Origin: Cricetomys ansorgei | Lineage: Eukaryota; Chordata; Mammalia; Rodentia; Nesomyidae | Assembly: GCA_026225945.1 (NCBI GenBank) | Contig: JAMJFZ010000699.1 | Location: 881,001 to 945,000, forward strand | DNA: 64,000 bases | Reading direction: 5' to 3' | Part shown: positions 35,666 through 47,935 of the stretch, piece by piece | Position numbering within the stretch: the stretch's first letter is position 1 | How the letters are laid out: each line of letters opens with the position of its first letter | Made by a program: the position numbers and the translations under genes | Notes under the pieces: generated by a model | What the model was told of the DNA's origin: nothing | What the model saw: the letters and a program-made list of their open reading frames with translations, nothing else | Database searches by the model: none

Positions 35666-38600
35666 CAAAAATGTGAGTTAAGAAAGACTATAGGTCTTTA
35701 GCAGCACACCTAAAAAGAATGTGTATGGCTTTGTTCCATTTCTAGAAACTTCAAACTGGCCAAAGCAATCTTTGGTGTTCTAAGATATATCACACGGTGA
35801 TGAAAGGTAAAGGATAGTAAGGAGACGCTTCTCAGAGAACTCGGGATGAAGGAAGTGCGGTATGTGAATGGAAGGGCACATGCCTCCTTTCTGGACTAGT
35901 GATGAGTGTGGACAACAATTGGTTAAGCTGTGTATTCATTCCTTAAGCTATTTTATATTTACTGTTTTTTTGCAGTAATAATAAGGTCAGCTAAAGCCAT
36001 TTATTTATGTGATCACTCCTTAGGAATCATTTAACCAGTGTACATTATCCCATTGGACTTGGAGCCCTGTGTGTGGGTTCATGTGGAGCTCCAGACTCTA
36101 GGAACTGTGCCCTTGGGGAAACTGGTTCCAAGCAATGGACATGACCTAATGTGGCTTCTTCTCCTTCTATGCACTTGGCTCTTAGGATTACTAACTGCTT
36201 GCAGACGTTGACTTAATCAAAACAGAAGGTTGCAGAAGAGTATCTGGTGAGGAGGAAAGTGCTGATGAAACTTCTAGTGAGAAGTTAGAACCCAAGGTGA
36301 TAGCTTCGGGGTTGCACTACCACAACAAGAGAAGGGCACAAGCCCTTCACAAACACTGCCGTTGTGGCAGAAAGATCAGCTGAGTGAACTGCCAGGCTCC
36401 CAGGTCTCTGTGCTGAACTGTGTCACCCCCAAGCCCTGAGAAACATCCCTGAGGACTCTGAAGAATTTCAGCTTGGCCCTATTTTGGCACAGGACAATTG
36501 CTGCTCACAACTGCTGTCAGTCCCTGCTTTGGGTCTAGATGTAGGGATGTGGTGTGTTGGCCTTTCGTTTTATGATCTTTGTTTTCATGCAATCATCTAC
36601 TTTCTTTTTAGGGTGATATCTTCCAGCTGATTTCACTATTTAAAATGATTTTCTATCATTTGGTATCTTATTTATGTTGAGAAGGAACAGGCAATGTCAC
36701 AAGGAAGTAATTCTAAGTAGAGTTTCTAGAGTAGTTCAGAGAGACAGGAGGGCATGGAGAATTCCCATTTTGACCCAAGTGGACTCTTTGAGTGTCAAGA
36801 TATTCTGAGGGGCTATACTGTGAACTGCTAGCCTCAGTCAATTTCTCTGGAGCCCCTAGAAAATTGCTAGAGGGGCCTGGCTCCCAATTATTGGAGCTAC
36901 TTAAAAACTCACAGGAGAACACATTAATGACAATGAAGCAGAGTATGTTAATGTTAGACAAGCCTCAAAGGGACTTCTTACAGTAGCTCTTTATCCCCAG
37001 AAGCACCCCTTTCACTTACCACCCTGGGAACTCTGGGAAGGTGACCTTGACCTGGTGATAGGAACCTACTTAACAGAAATAGGGTCCCAAAAATACTAGT
37101 TATATAGACAGGACCCTAAAAGCCCCATTCTACATGAGCTCTGCTACCTGGGCTGACATGCTTGTAGGAAAGGCAATTAAAGCCATAATGGATTTCACTG
37201 GGAGTCCAGATATCTTGAGATCTCTCCCTTTTTGAACATAAACAGTCTATATAACAACAGCCAGAGGAGAAAAGGAAAACCTACAAAGGGGGAAAGCATC
37301 TTGAGTCCTGTGGGGACTTTCTGACAAATACCTTCTCAGCAGCCAAGTTCCTCACCCCACTGATCTGTCCAATTAGGATTGGGAGGCTGCACCTGCTTGC
37401 CAAGATCCCAAATGAAGACTTACCACCACCACCAACAGAATGGTGAATTGTCAGCCCCTTGCCTTTTGGTATAGAGATGGCCTGCATACCAATAGGACAG
37501 ATTCTTCTCTGTCAGAACTGAGGTCAAGTCAGGGAAGGATGAGCAAGACAAAGGCCATGTGGAATGGGCTTACAGTAGAAACAAGAAATGAGCTGCAGTG
37601 ATTAGTACTTGTTTCAATAACATTTGTTGTGGGAAGCAATGCAGAATAATCACTCCCCAAAGCCCCTGCCATCTGTTGGGGATCTCTTGTGAGGTCCTGG
37701 TAGCAGAGCCCCACAGCAAGCTGTGAGACACTCATCTTGCTATGATGGTTCTTATCTCCTCTATCAGAATATATGGAATGTTCAATTGGGCCAAATTATT
37801 AATAGCACTCGGCATAGTTTGCATTATTTTAGCAGATTTTTATCTTCCTAAGTGGAGATTTTCAGAAGGTTAAAAGAACAGTGAGTCCCATGGTTGGGAC
37901 ATGAAGACCTGGCTAGACCTCCTATGCTCTCTTATCTGGGACTGCATGAACAGTGCTGGGAGCGGTTGACCTCCCTGAGAGCTTGGGCTGAATCTGGAGC
38001 CCAATAGAAAGAAGAAAGCTGGGACCAAGAGCATGTTACTTGATTAGAGCTGAGGTAAGAAGAAGGGAGAAATGCAAAGGTTCACTCTTTACCACTAAGT
38101 CAAGTGCTAGGGCTCAGTTTACAGACTTGCAGATAATCCACAGAGTTCTGGCAGATATTCAGAGGCAGAGCATGAACATGTTTCATGTGCCTGCATTCAG
38201 ATGGTGCTGCCAAGTGGAGCGAGACAGGGCTGAGAAGTTAGTTAGCTAAGACTGTGAACACTGAGGAGCAGCCACTTCCTCCAAAGTAGTGTGAGGCACA
38301 GCTCTGTTGAGAGCCTCATGGCCTCTGGGCCCAATACTTCTAGCTTCATGGAGCCCAGAGAACAAAATGTACCCAAGGGACACAGGCAAAACTTCTCTCC
38401 TTCACCATCCTCCCAGAGTCCCATTCTGCTGTGTCACGAGAAATCTTGAGCAGTCCGGGCAGTTCTAGGGCCAGATAATTTGAACAGTCTTTGGCCAGCC
38501 CACCAAGGGTACCATTAGCAAAATAATGCCATGAGATTCTTGTGAGAAAGGAAATGGATCATAGAAACAAGGAACATGATAGACCTCAGATAGTAAGGAG

Positions 38601-39364
38601 CAGACAGAAACTTTTGTGAACACATTTATGAGTGAGTGTCTTTGGGGCCTCCAGAAATATTCAAGGGACAAGGCAGGGTGAAGGGTAAGGACAAAAACTG
38701 ACCTTTGAACTGAATGTTCTTGAGTCCTGTGTACAGAGACTGGTGAAAACATGAACCTATGGATTACAGGTGACTTAAAATCTGTGAGGAGTAGTGTTAT
38801 AGTACTGGGGCCCAAATGTTCCATTGGAGAAGCCTCAAAATGCTGGAGCTTACAAGCTTTCTAGCAGTCCTGTCTCCCCTTGTACATTCTTTTTCATTCT
38901 AAGGGCTAAATATGGTGGTAGTGACTTCTTTCCATGCAAGTTGAAAAAGTCGGACCTGTGATGTCTGGAGCTCCCTTTTCCTGTATAGTTCTACATTACC
39001 AGGAGCTACTTGAAAGACAGAAGTGAATCAGAAGCTAGCATTGGAGCAGTTGGTGCACAGTACCCTAAATCTGTTGGTTCCTCTTTGATGATCGAGCAGC
39101 TGGTAGCTCCACAGCCACACAATCTCTTTGTTCCTCCTCCTTGATTTTGGAAGTGGCCAAAGCCAGGCTTCAATCTATTCTGTTCTTGTTCATGTTCCAT
39201 TTGCCCTCTCAACTGTTCCTTTACATAACTGTATGCTCAATACCTGACATGCAGCCCATCAGGCTCACACAGGGCAGTAGACACCATCCCTATGATAACC
39301 CTCTTCTTAAATAGCAACTGGACTATCATGCCCTGGGGATGAACCCTGATTGATTCAGGCACTC
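35666..39364. other. long unrecognised stretch
   Basis: About 3.7 kb with no repeat or gene I can name. The largest open frame (119 residues, minus, 38465-38824) shows no domain, and no splice-like structure around it stands out. Confidence 0.45.
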
Positions 39365-39515
39365 CAGTATGGTGGTTCAAACCTGTAATGCTAGCTCTTG
39401 GGAGGCTGAGGCAGCAGGATTGCCACAAATTCGAGGCCAATGTGGGCTATGTAGTAAGTCCCACAGCAGTCTGTATTATAGAGTGAGATCCTGTCTCAAA
39501 ACAAAACTAAAAATA
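39365..39515 (+). mobile_element. old B1-type SINE
   Basis: 'CTCTTGGGAGGCTGAGGCAG', 'AATTCGAGGCCAATGTGGGC' and 'AGAGTGAGATCCTGTCTCAA', then an A-rich tail with C interruptions. Confidence 0.87.
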
Positions 39516-39914
39516 AACACAAGTTTACTCTGCATTTTAAAAATGATGCTTTTCCATTGGTTCCTTGGAAAGTTGCTTTCAATTATTAGAGGACCTTGGG
39601 CTGCCACAGTAGTGTCAGGACTTGGTACCCTGGCTGGTGCTGTCACAGCCCAGTGGCCAACTTGCAGCCCATAGCCTTATGTCAGACCACTTATGGAACT
39701 ACAGCCCTTCCCTTCCTCTTCTCACTGCAAGACCTTAGACAAGCTTCTCTCTGTTTATGCTTCCCATTTGTACAGTGACTTGGAAATATCGGTAAGTCTG
39801 AGGTATATTTATCGTACAGAATATCCTTTGCATCAAGAGTATGTTTAAAGGTACATACAACTGAATATAAATGATAATGTAAGTTTCATGTACTTACCAT
39901 TACTACACACGACA
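39516..39914. other. unrecognised sequence
   Basis: No recognised repeat or gene. Confidence 0.4.
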
Positions 39915-40182
39915 CACTCGGATATTTTCTTTTCTTAAAAGAAAAGATTAGCTCTATTACTCATCTCTTATTTATCTTTTATTTTAATTGAATTTATTTA
40001 TTTATTTCATGTGCATGCGTGTGGGCATTCAAGTGTCACAGCTTGCATGGGGAGGTCAGAGGACAACGTGTAAGAGTCAATTCTCTCCTTATGGGTCCCC
40101 AAGAGTGCATTCAGGCCATCAGGCTTGGTAGACAGTGCTTTTATCCTCTCCATCATCTCACCAGTCCACTCAGATATTTTCT
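39915..40182 (-). mobile_element. B3 SINE, antisense, with target duplication
   Basis: CACTCGGATATTTTCT (39915-39930) and CACTCAGATATTTTCT (40167-40182) form a 16-base duplication with one mismatch. Between them lie the reversed A-rich tail (to about 40000), 'GGGGAGGTCAGAGGACAACG', 'GTCAATTCTCTCCTTATGGG', and the reversed head ending 'CATCATCTCACCAGTCC'. The tail region contains the 18-base perfect palindrome CTTTTCTTAAAAGAAAAG at 39929-39946, overlapping the duplication edge. Confidence 0.88.
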
Positions 40183-41032
40183 ATACTATCATTTTTATCA
40201 GACATAATCAAGTTACTACCATGATTTTTGGAAGAATAAAGAATAAAGGTCATGACATGTGGTTTGAACAATTCCAGATGCTCCAAGAATATGTAGCCGG
40301 CCTGTAAGAACTGGGATACCATGGGACTTTTAGGGGCTTCTGATGGTAGCCTCCTTAAAGAATCTTCTTTTGAGCATAGATTCCTGGAGAAGCTGTCTAT
40401 CCCCTCCTGGGGAGAGGGGAAGACATTCATTTTTTGGGGGGAGCCGAATCCAAGGTCCCAAAGTAGACTCCATGTACTACAGCATCAAGGATTGAAGCGT
40501 CCAAAATCAGTACACCTCAGATAAGAACAAGAGTTTGAGCCTCCGGGCTGATGGGGCTGGGGAATCCAAGTAGTGAGGAGCAGGAAAGCAAAGGCAGTAA
40601 GTCAACAGGAAGAAGAAGAGAGGAAGGGCTGAGGGAGAGACCCACCGGGATTCTCTGAGTTCTCATGATTCACCATTCTAGAAGCATATTCCAATAAGCT
40701 AATAACATCACCAAGGAACCCTATGCAAAAGCTAGTTAGCATCTTTATCAGCACTTCACAGGAGAAGAGACTGAATTTTCCTCTGACTTTCTTCTGTTTT
40801 CCCAGCCCAGGCCAGTGTCAAAAAGAGCCTATATTATGTTCCTGTTATATCATTGAACAAGATGCATGCAGTGATTTTTTTTCTGGAAATCTGAGGAATT
40901 AGAGTTCTTTCTACTGTCCCCAATGGATCAAGCCATGAAAGGGCTCTGAAAGGAAACAACTGTCTAGGCACCAGGGTGGAGAAAGGCCTCATCTGGTGAA
41001 CTATGTGAAGAAGGAAGGCAAGCATGCTAACA
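40183..41032. other. unrecognised sequence
   Basis: No recognised repeat or gene. Confidence 0.4.
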
Positions 41033-41125
41033 GCCACACTTATGCACAAAGAAACAGTGGCCCATGTGGTGAAGAGATCTGCTCATGGCCACACAGTAAT
41101 AAGTGACCTAGGCCTGGTCCTGGAG
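41033..41125 (-). mobile_element. MIR SINE fragment, antisense
   Basis: 'AAAGAAACAGTGGCCCATGT', 'CATGGCCACACAGTAATAAG' and 'GACCTAGGCCTGGTCCTGGA' track the reverse complement of MIR (GAAACTGAGGCCCAGAG ... AAGGTCACACAGCTAGTAAG). Confidence 0.7.
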
Positions 41126-41475
41126 CTACAAAGAGTACTACTGCATGCTGCCTTCACCAGAAACGGAGATATCACTGGTGTACCCACGTGCTGGGGATTC
41201 CCACATTCTGTGTCACCAGAGCCCAACAGCAGGCGGAGACTAAGTCATGTTCTGGCATGCTGCATAGTGAAGAAAGCAGGCTTGGACAGCTCAGGATGTA
41301 GAGGGAAGCACAGAATAGGTAAAAATGTGCATTACTCTATTCAGACTCTGTCTACTGCTTCAGACCCTCATCCTCTCTTCCTCCTTTATGCTACGGTATG
41401 AAGAAAACGTGATTTCACACATATTATTTCTCTCCCTCCCTTATCTTTCCCTCCATCATCCTCTCTTTCTTTCTT
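41126..41475. other. unrecognised sequence
   Basis: No recognised repeat or gene. A 125-residue plus-strand open frame (41024-41401) starts inside the MIR and has no domain. Confidence 0.45.
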
Positions 41476-41546
41476 TGCTGTGGATAGAACCAGGGCCTTG
41501 CAGATTCTAGGCAAGTGCTCCACTGCTGAGGCACATACCCAGCCAA
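41476..41546 (-). mobile_element. ID/B4-type SINE head, antisense
   Basis: 'AGAACCAGGGCCTTGCAGAT', 'CTAGGCAAGTGCTCCACTGC' and 'TGAGGCACATACCCAGCC' are the reverse of the tRNA-Ala-like head shared by ID and B4 elements. Only this part remains. Confidence 0.82.
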
Positions 41547-41547
41547 A

Positions 41548-42284
41548 CACTTCACATTTACAAGTGTATGATTCTGTGACATCAATTATGTTAGCAATGA
41601 TACAAACTAATCACAATTATCATGCTTCTGAACATCCCAGAAAGGACTTCCCCATTAAGCATCTTCTTTATGCCCCCTCCTCCAGCTCCTAGTAAGCACT
41701 AATCTAGTCTGTCTCTATGGATTTGCCTCTTATGGCTTTATCATAGAAATAGAATCAGACAATACATGACTTGTTGTGTCTGGCTTTCTTCATTTAGTGT
41801 ATGCTTCCAAGGTGCATTCATGGATCAGTACTTCATTCTTTGTTATAGAAGGATAATGTTCCGCTATACAGATATAGCACATTTCGTTTACTCATTCATC
41901 AGTCAATGGGCATTTTTATTTCCACTTGTTAGCCATTATGGATAACGTTGCTATGGAGATTTCTCATGCAGTCACCTATTGTCAGTTCTCTTGGGTATGT
42001 ACCCAGGAGTGGAATTGCTGGGTCGTATGATAATTCAATGCTTTACTTCTTGAGGAACAACCAAACTGTTTTCCACAGTGACTACTTTGTACAATGGATC
42101 TGAGTTCTCTGCGTCCTTGCTATCATTTGCTAGTTTCTGGAGGTCATTTTGCTTTGTTTTGATTCTAGTGGGTGTGAAGTGGTATCTCACTGAGATTTTA
42201 ATTCATATTTCCCTATTGACTAGTGATATCGACAACAATTTCATGTTTCTTAGCCTTTCCTACGGTTCTGAAGTGAAAAGGAAG
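41548..42284 (-). mobile_element. old L1M 3' UTR and ORF2 3' end, antisense
   Basis: Collinear with the antisense L1M 3' region: 'CTCCTAGTAAGCACTAATCT', 'TGGATTTGCCTCTTATGGCT', 'CAGGAGTGGAATTGCTGGGT', 'ACCAAACTGTTTTCCACAGT' and 'GTGGGTGTGAAGTGGTATCT'. It is clear for over 700 bases. No open frame survives. Confidence 0.95.
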
Positions 42285-42299
42285 CCCTATTGCTGAGCC

Positions 42300-42610
42300 T
42301 CCAAGGTCCTGCCCCATCCCATTACTCTAGGTATCCACCTATCCTCTACTTGCCACTCTGGACATCTGTAACCTGTCTTGCCCTACCCAGAAGCCTCGGA
42401 GTGTCTGCACATACATCTTGCTGATGCGACAACTCCTCTTCTCTGATTCTTGATATCCTAAGTGGCTATCAAGTTCCTCTCAGTCTGTTACCATGCACAT
42501 ATTATCACTGTGCCTGAGTTACGGGTTTCTTGCATCTCATTTTGCAGCTTCCATGTAGCAGGAGCTGTGCCTGGCATATTTTTCTCAGTGACTCCAGCTC
42601 TCTGCTGAAT
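42300..42610 (+). mobile_element. possible L2 LINE 3' fragment
   Basis: The tail 'CAGGAGCTGTGCCTGGCATA' and a C/T-rich upstream texture resemble the end of L2. Divergence is high and the claim is weak. Confidence 0.33.
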
Positions 42611-42829
42611 ATTAGACAAACAGAAAACTCAAGTCCACAGAAATGGACTGACTCTAAGATGCACAGTTTTCCTGCTTAGATAATGAGTACTCTCTCGCCT
42701 TGGCAGCACAAGCTGCTCCCAACTAGGTCAGTTCCTGCTACAATAACCCACTCCTGTGGGTAGAGGAAAGCTGAGGCATTCCCTGTGTTTTCTCTTGACA
42801 TCTTTTGAGCTATCCATCCCCAGCTGTGG

Positions 42830-43000
42830 TCTTACATGACTCATGCCTTCGAGGGAGGATGACTGTTGTCAGAAAGTGACTCATGGATATAGCTCCTCAC
42901 CCTTTGCAACTTTGGCAAAGGATGGCCTGATGACACAGGGCGGGGTTGGTGGGAGGTACGAGCCAGACTTCCGGTTCTAGTCTGTGATGACTCAATGTGT
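42830..43000. promoter_or_regulatory. candidate enhancer/promoter: AP-1 x3, GC box, ETS site
   Basis: Three perfect TGACTCA heptamers (AP-1/bZIP) occur at 42837-42843, 42877-42883 and 42988-42994. Also present are GGGCGGGG (42938-42945, Sp/KLF type) and ACTTCCGG (42967-42974, ETS/GABPA type). No repeat covers the stretch. The density of full-consensus, mutually compatible sites in about 160 bases is higher than elsewhere in the window by eye. A splice-donor-like AAAG/GTGAGG occurs at 43056-43065, so a short first exon is conceivable but unproven. Confidence 0.4.
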
Positions 43001-44454
43001 GAATGAGAGCTCTGGATCCTCAGCCCATGGAGTCAACCACCTGTAGAAACAATTTAAAGGTGAGGTGGCTACCCTGTGTCCTCATCCCAAGGTTGTCATT
43101 TAGTATCTCTGGCACAGAGCAGAAATCAGCTGCATTTGATGCTCAACATAGCTTGGAGATTTTACACAAGCTGCTTTGAGAGCACTGTTTGTTATAGGTG
43201 TGAATCAATGTCTGGGGGGCACCTACTGAGATATCTAAGTTATTGTATCTTGGAATAGAGAAGTAGAGCAGGGCTATATACATAGCGGAGCAACTAGAGA
43301 CAGACTATTAAGGAAAAGAAAGGCACTCCTGAGAATGAAAGTGATTCAGAGAACTGGGAAAGGTCCAACCAAGGCTTAAAGGGCCTAGGACTAGAATGTC
43401 AAGATTGTTTATGAGTCATTTTTTTGCATCCACCTTTTCCTGCGTTTTGAGATTTTGAGCTTTTCATGTGTATGCTCAGTTCCTTATACATAGTACTAGT
43501 GGGATGGGGTTTGCTGTCTTTCTGCCAATTGGATTCCTTCATAGGTTAACCTTCATCCATTTCTCCATGCCCTACGATCCTGCCACGTACTCCCTCAGGC
43601 TGTGGTTCTAGAATTCTAGAGGGTCTGTTCATTATGGTTTCACAGGACACTTGATTGATTCCCCAGCAAGGAGTGAGCATGCTGACTTTGGTGTATTTGG
43701 CCAATGTCCTAGAACAGATTCCAGTCTTTAAGAGTAGACATATTCTGCCTTCTGCAGTGGTTTTCAAACCTCTAACCCACAATTACCCTGTGGCAATTAG
43801 GTGCAGATTGAAGGAGTGGGCCAGATGGTGGAGGATGTGGCCAAACACTCCCAGAGGGGCACTGATAAGATCCAGCAGCAGCAGACGTACTTCTGTGATA
43901 GGAGCAGCACACTAGGAAGGGTTTCGAGGCCTGTGGGACTATGGTCTTGACATGAGTGAGAGGTATAGGAAAAAAGCCTGTTGGGAATGCCACTGTGGAA
44001 CAGTAAGACCAACTCTAGAATATGAGGGGATAGGCAGTCTTGGACTTGTACAGAGCACATGAGGTATTGAGATGATGGCATATTGAGATGAGCGTGGAAG
44101 ACAGATGGAGATGTCTAAGAAACCTGTCTGGATCTTGTCAGCCCTGCAGATCAGCTACAGGTCTGCAGTGGGGCTACCAGAAGCACAGCCAGTGGCTGCA
44201 GCGTGATAACAGGCATGTGAATGGAGTATTCTTGGCCCTTAACTCAGTCTCTCTTGGGGTTACTCCACCTTTGGCATTATACACTCAAGGACCTCTTGTT
44301 CAAAATGAGGATGGTGTGAAGACATTGAGACCCATGGTGGGGCTTCTAGCAGGGCTGCTCCTTATCTTGTGGCCATGTGTTTAGAGCAAAGAGGAGGTCC
44401 ACCCCTTGCTGTAGACTGTGTCAAAGGGGAGTTGGCATGTCTCAGAGTAGTTAG
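43001..44454. other. unrecognised sequence
   Basis: No recognised repeat. Overlapping open frames of 73-98 residues on both strands (43546-44384) show no domain. Confidence 0.4.
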
Positions 44455-44605
44455 GAATTTAGGGCTCTGGATTCCCAGCTCATCTCTATCACAGTACCAC
44501 CCAAGGCAAGCTAACCATCCTTTCTATGACTCAGTCTGCTCTTCCATGAATCAAGAACCCCATTGGCACCTGACTATAATTTTTAATGATAATGCAAGCA
44601 AAAAC
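44455..44605 (+). mobile_element. MIR SINE fragment
   Basis: 'CCCAAGGCAAGCTAACCATC', 'TGACTCAGTCTGCTCTTCCA' and 'TTTTTAATGATAATGCAAGC' fit the MIR order (TTGGGCAAGTTACTTAACC ... CTCAGTTTCCTCATCTGTAAA ... GATAATAAT). Confidence 0.7.
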
Positions 44606-45605
44606 CTGCATGGTTATAGGCCCTTTCCTCCTTCCTGACTTTCTTCTAATCCTTTATGGAAGAAGAACATGACACAGTTATGCTGCAAGTTTCCAGCATG
44701 TGTCTTAGATCACAAAAGTTTATGAAGATGAGCCAGTCTTAGGACAAAGGCTTTAGGGAAGGGATGGTGGGAATGCACACTCTCAAGGACAGGTACAAGA
44801 GGGATAAATGGCTTCTATGAAAGCCACTGCTAAGGCACACACCGAAGACATAAAACTTCCAATGAAGTGTCTTGGCTTGGACCAGATGATGGGGAGGGCC
44901 CAAAGAAGGAGATTGCTCTGTGGGGATTGACACGACTGACAGCTGATGGGAGCATTTGCAGAAACCTGGATCCCTTGGCTCAGTGGCTGAGCCAGCACGG
45001 CTTAGGCATGGTCTTGGCATGGCCTCTTGAGCAGTGTAGCTGCTAGACACTGTTCCCTGCTCTGGATACAAGGTCAGCTATGGACTGGACTGGAATTCCT
45101 TGGACTAGAATCCAAGACTGTGGGCTTTAGGGACTGAATAGAGAAGAAGGAAATAGCAAGGGAGAGTGTCTCCAGGGAAGAAAATACAGTTGGGTGAAAC
45201 CCTAGGAGCTCAGGCCCAGACTCAATGTAGATATTGCCCCCCATATGACTCAGTGCACAGGCAGCTAGCTTCTGGGCCCTGGTAAGGATGGTAAGTCAAG
45301 GGCAACTGTGGCAGCTAGGCTTAAGGGCCAAAGGGCTGACAAACTCTGGCCCAAGCTACCACCCTCTTCTTATGGCCAGGCCACTGCCCAACAGCACTGT
45401 CTTTGATTTAGAGCTACATTCAGAGGCTCCAACAGCCAAGCCTCATACCTGCAGGGCCACTAAGTGGGTCCGGCAAACCCTTGAAGCTAAGTGTGCAGTT
45501 TATCACTTCCTGTCAGAGCACTCTATGGGCACAGCTGGGTTCTAGAAGGAGGGGTTGGCTCCTTGGCAGCCTGTCAGTGTAGAATTTAGTTCCACTGGGA
45601 ACTTT
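44606..45605. other. unrecognised sequence
   Basis: No recognised repeat or gene. Open frames of 110 (minus) and 85 (plus) residues lack features. Confidence 0.4.
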
Positions 45606-45755
45606 TTGTTTTTGAGACAGGGTGTCATGTAGCTCAGGCTGGCCTCCAACTCACCATGTAGTGGATGATGACTTTGAACTCCTGATCTTCCTACTTCCAC
45701 CTCCCAAACACTGGGATTCAAGCATGTGCTGACATTCAACCATGTGCCAACCTGG
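45606..45755 (-). mobile_element. B1 SINE, antisense
   Basis: 'TTTTTGAGACAGGGTGTCAT', 'AGCTCAGGCTGGCCTCCAAC' and 'CACCTCCCAAACACTGGGAT' mark a reversed B1. Near its 5' end a word of the type CATGTGC is repeated (around 45724 and 45740), a small local duplication. Confidence 0.9.
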
Positions 45756-46093
45756 TTACCAGGTTAAAACTGACAACTTCCAAAAGGCCCAGTTTCCAGG
45801 TATGAGCACCTGCTCTTTCTCTTTCCTCCTATCTATTGTCAAGTCTCACAGGCCATGAGACTACATTTCTATTATGTGACCTACTGCTCCTCCTACCCTG
45901 CACTGCAGATAACTGTGATTTTCCTTACCCAACAGCTGTCTCCTTAGGCTGCTGAAGAAAAGGTCATGCCTGGAAATATTACTTTTTCTTAAGGTTTGGG
46001 ACCAAGTTGTATGGACAAATCCTACTCTAGATGTCATGGCCTATAGTTATTGTTTGATTAATATTTGGTTCAATTCAGTTTGTAAAGCATACA

Positions 46094-46094
<1 letters not shown>
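45756..46094. other. unrecognised sequence
   Basis: No recognised repeat or gene. Confidence 0.4.
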
Positions 46095-46149
<55 letters not shown>

Positions 46150-46176
46150 GTATATGTGTGTGTATATGTGTGTGTT
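46095..46176. repeat. (TC)n then TATG/TG microsatellite
   Basis: About 20 perfect TC units from 46097, one TTC break, five more TC units, then TATATGTGTGTG units to 46176. Confidence 0.94.
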
Positions 46177-47538
46177 TCAGTTAAAAGCATTGGGAGTGAA
46201 GACTGAGGATCTCCAAATAAGAAGGAATTCAATGCTGTTGAGCTTTTCAACCTTTGTATCAAAAACTGTAGCACCAATTCTCACCTCAGTTTCCAGCCTT
46301 CTCTATGTTCTTCAGACTTGTAACTGACTAAACTGGGGAATACAATTCCTTAAAATCAATCTCTCTTTGATTCTTCTTGCTCTATCTCTGTTCCTTTCTG
46401 TTTCTTTGGAGATTTTTGGCTATGGTAGTGGACAGGAAAGGTGAGTGAGTGTGGCAACAACCACCACACACAGGAAATAAGGCCTTCTTGGAGAACCATA
46501 TGTGTGCCAGATCCCTGGTCAGCCTCCAGCTCTTCCCTACCTCCTGTGCACTCAAATATGTTCCCTGCACAGCTGCTACTCATGTGTCATTTACAGAGGC
46601 CACCAGCTAGTGGTGAGGAGGGTTAGGTTCCAAATCCAGCTCTACCATGAGCTGGGGTGATGTCCCTTGCCTCTGTGTCACATGTCTCAATAGAACAGTC
46701 AGACAAAAGGAGCTGTGCTGCTTCACAAATGCTTTGCACCACAGGGAATCTTATGGTATAGGTTGATATGGACAGCTATACATTTGGGATCCTCTGCTTC
46801 CTTGAGGTCTAGGGAGCAGTGGAGATCTTCTCTGCACCTGTCCTTCACCCCTGCCTTCTTCCTGAGTTTTAACACACCTCTCTACTCTGGCATCTGCACA
46901 CTGTACTCCCCTGCCCACTCCCTGATGACCTAGTTAGTTCCCAGGGCTTCTTCCTGCTGCCTTCACATTTCTAATAGTGGAAAGATGCAAGTTCACTACT
47001 GCCATTGACAAAAATCTCACACAGCAGACAAAAGCTCCTTTCAGAGCTCACTTTGAACCCCAGGGACTTGGTATGGACCAAAGATATTTAGAGGCTCCAG
47101 AAAAGAGTAAATCACATACAAGGCAGAAAGATGTAGCCTTGTTTTCAAGAGCACTGGGGGCTTCATCCCTCCTCTTTGTCATCCTACTTGGAGCCTGTTC
47201 TTCATTGAGGGGCTCAAGAAAGGTATTCTTGTGCTAGAGCCCTAGTCACTGGTGGGCCCAATATAAAGCAAGAAGCCTGGATTCCTAGCTACTTCAGGAG
47301 ACAACTGTCTCCCCTGGTTCTGCCCATTTTAATCAGGCTTTTAATCAGGCTTCCTGGGAACTGGCACACAGAAGGCATAATATCCTAAGAAGCTCAAGCA
47401 GCTGACCTGCGAATTGAGAAAGATGACTTTGACTTCTCTTTCCTTCCATTTTTTGGTTAGTGAAGATGCTTCCAGGGACATGTTTAGATGAAGCCAGAAA
47501 ACTGGTAAACTGAATGAACACATGACCTTTTATCTGGC
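46177..47538. other. unrecognised sequence with a possible MIR
   Basis: Mostly unrecognised. 46620-46705 ('AGGTTCCAAATCCAGCTCTA', 'CTTGCCTCTGTGTCACATGT') may be a diverged sense MIR. A tandem duplication of about 12 bases (TTTAATCAGGCT twice) sits near 47328-47351. No coding features. Confidence 0.35.
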
Positions 47539-47935
47539 TGTGCTGGCTAGCTTTATGCCAACTCAGCACAGCTAGAGTCATTTGGGAAAAGGGAAGCTCA
47601 AATGAGAAAATATCCCAATGAACTGACTGCTGGGGAATTCTCTTGATTAGTGATTGATATTGGTCAGCTCATCCCTACAGAGAGAAGTACCACTCCTCTG
47701 AGGGTGATCCTGAATGCTATAAAATATCAGGCTGAACAAGCTATTAAGAAAAAGTCAGTAAGCATCACTCTTTTATGGTCTCTGCTTCAGTCTCTGCCTT
47801 CAGGTTCCTGCTGTGCCCGAGTTCCTACCCCAACTTCTCTGAATGATGGCCCGTAATATGGAACTATAATCTGAAATAAAACCTTTCCTCCACAAGTTGC
47901 TTTTGCATGATATTTAGCCACAATAGTACAGACTC
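47539..47935 (+). mobile_element. rodent LTR-type repeat (MaLR/ERVL-like)
   Basis: It starts TGTGCTGGCTAGCTTTATGC. In order follow 'TCTTGATTAGTGATTGATAT', 'TGCTATAAAATATCAGGCTG', 'GCTTCAGTCTCTGCCTTCAG', 'AATCTGAAATAAAACCTTTC' and 'TTAGCCACAATAGTACAGAC'. The TATAAA word and AATAAA signal stand where an LTR promoter and polyadenylation site belong. It is a solo copy with no internal region or coding sequence. Subfamily not assigned. Confidence 0.72.

Noticed and set aside
38465..38824. 119-residue minus-strand open frame in otherwise single-copy-like DNA
   Set aside because: No recognisable motif, no neighbouring exon-like structure, and length within chance for the many frames scanned.
43740..43790. 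'CAGTGGTTTTCAAACC' as the start of another MER5-type hAT element
   Set aside because: The text after it does not follow a MER5 or MER20 body and no matching right end is found nearby.
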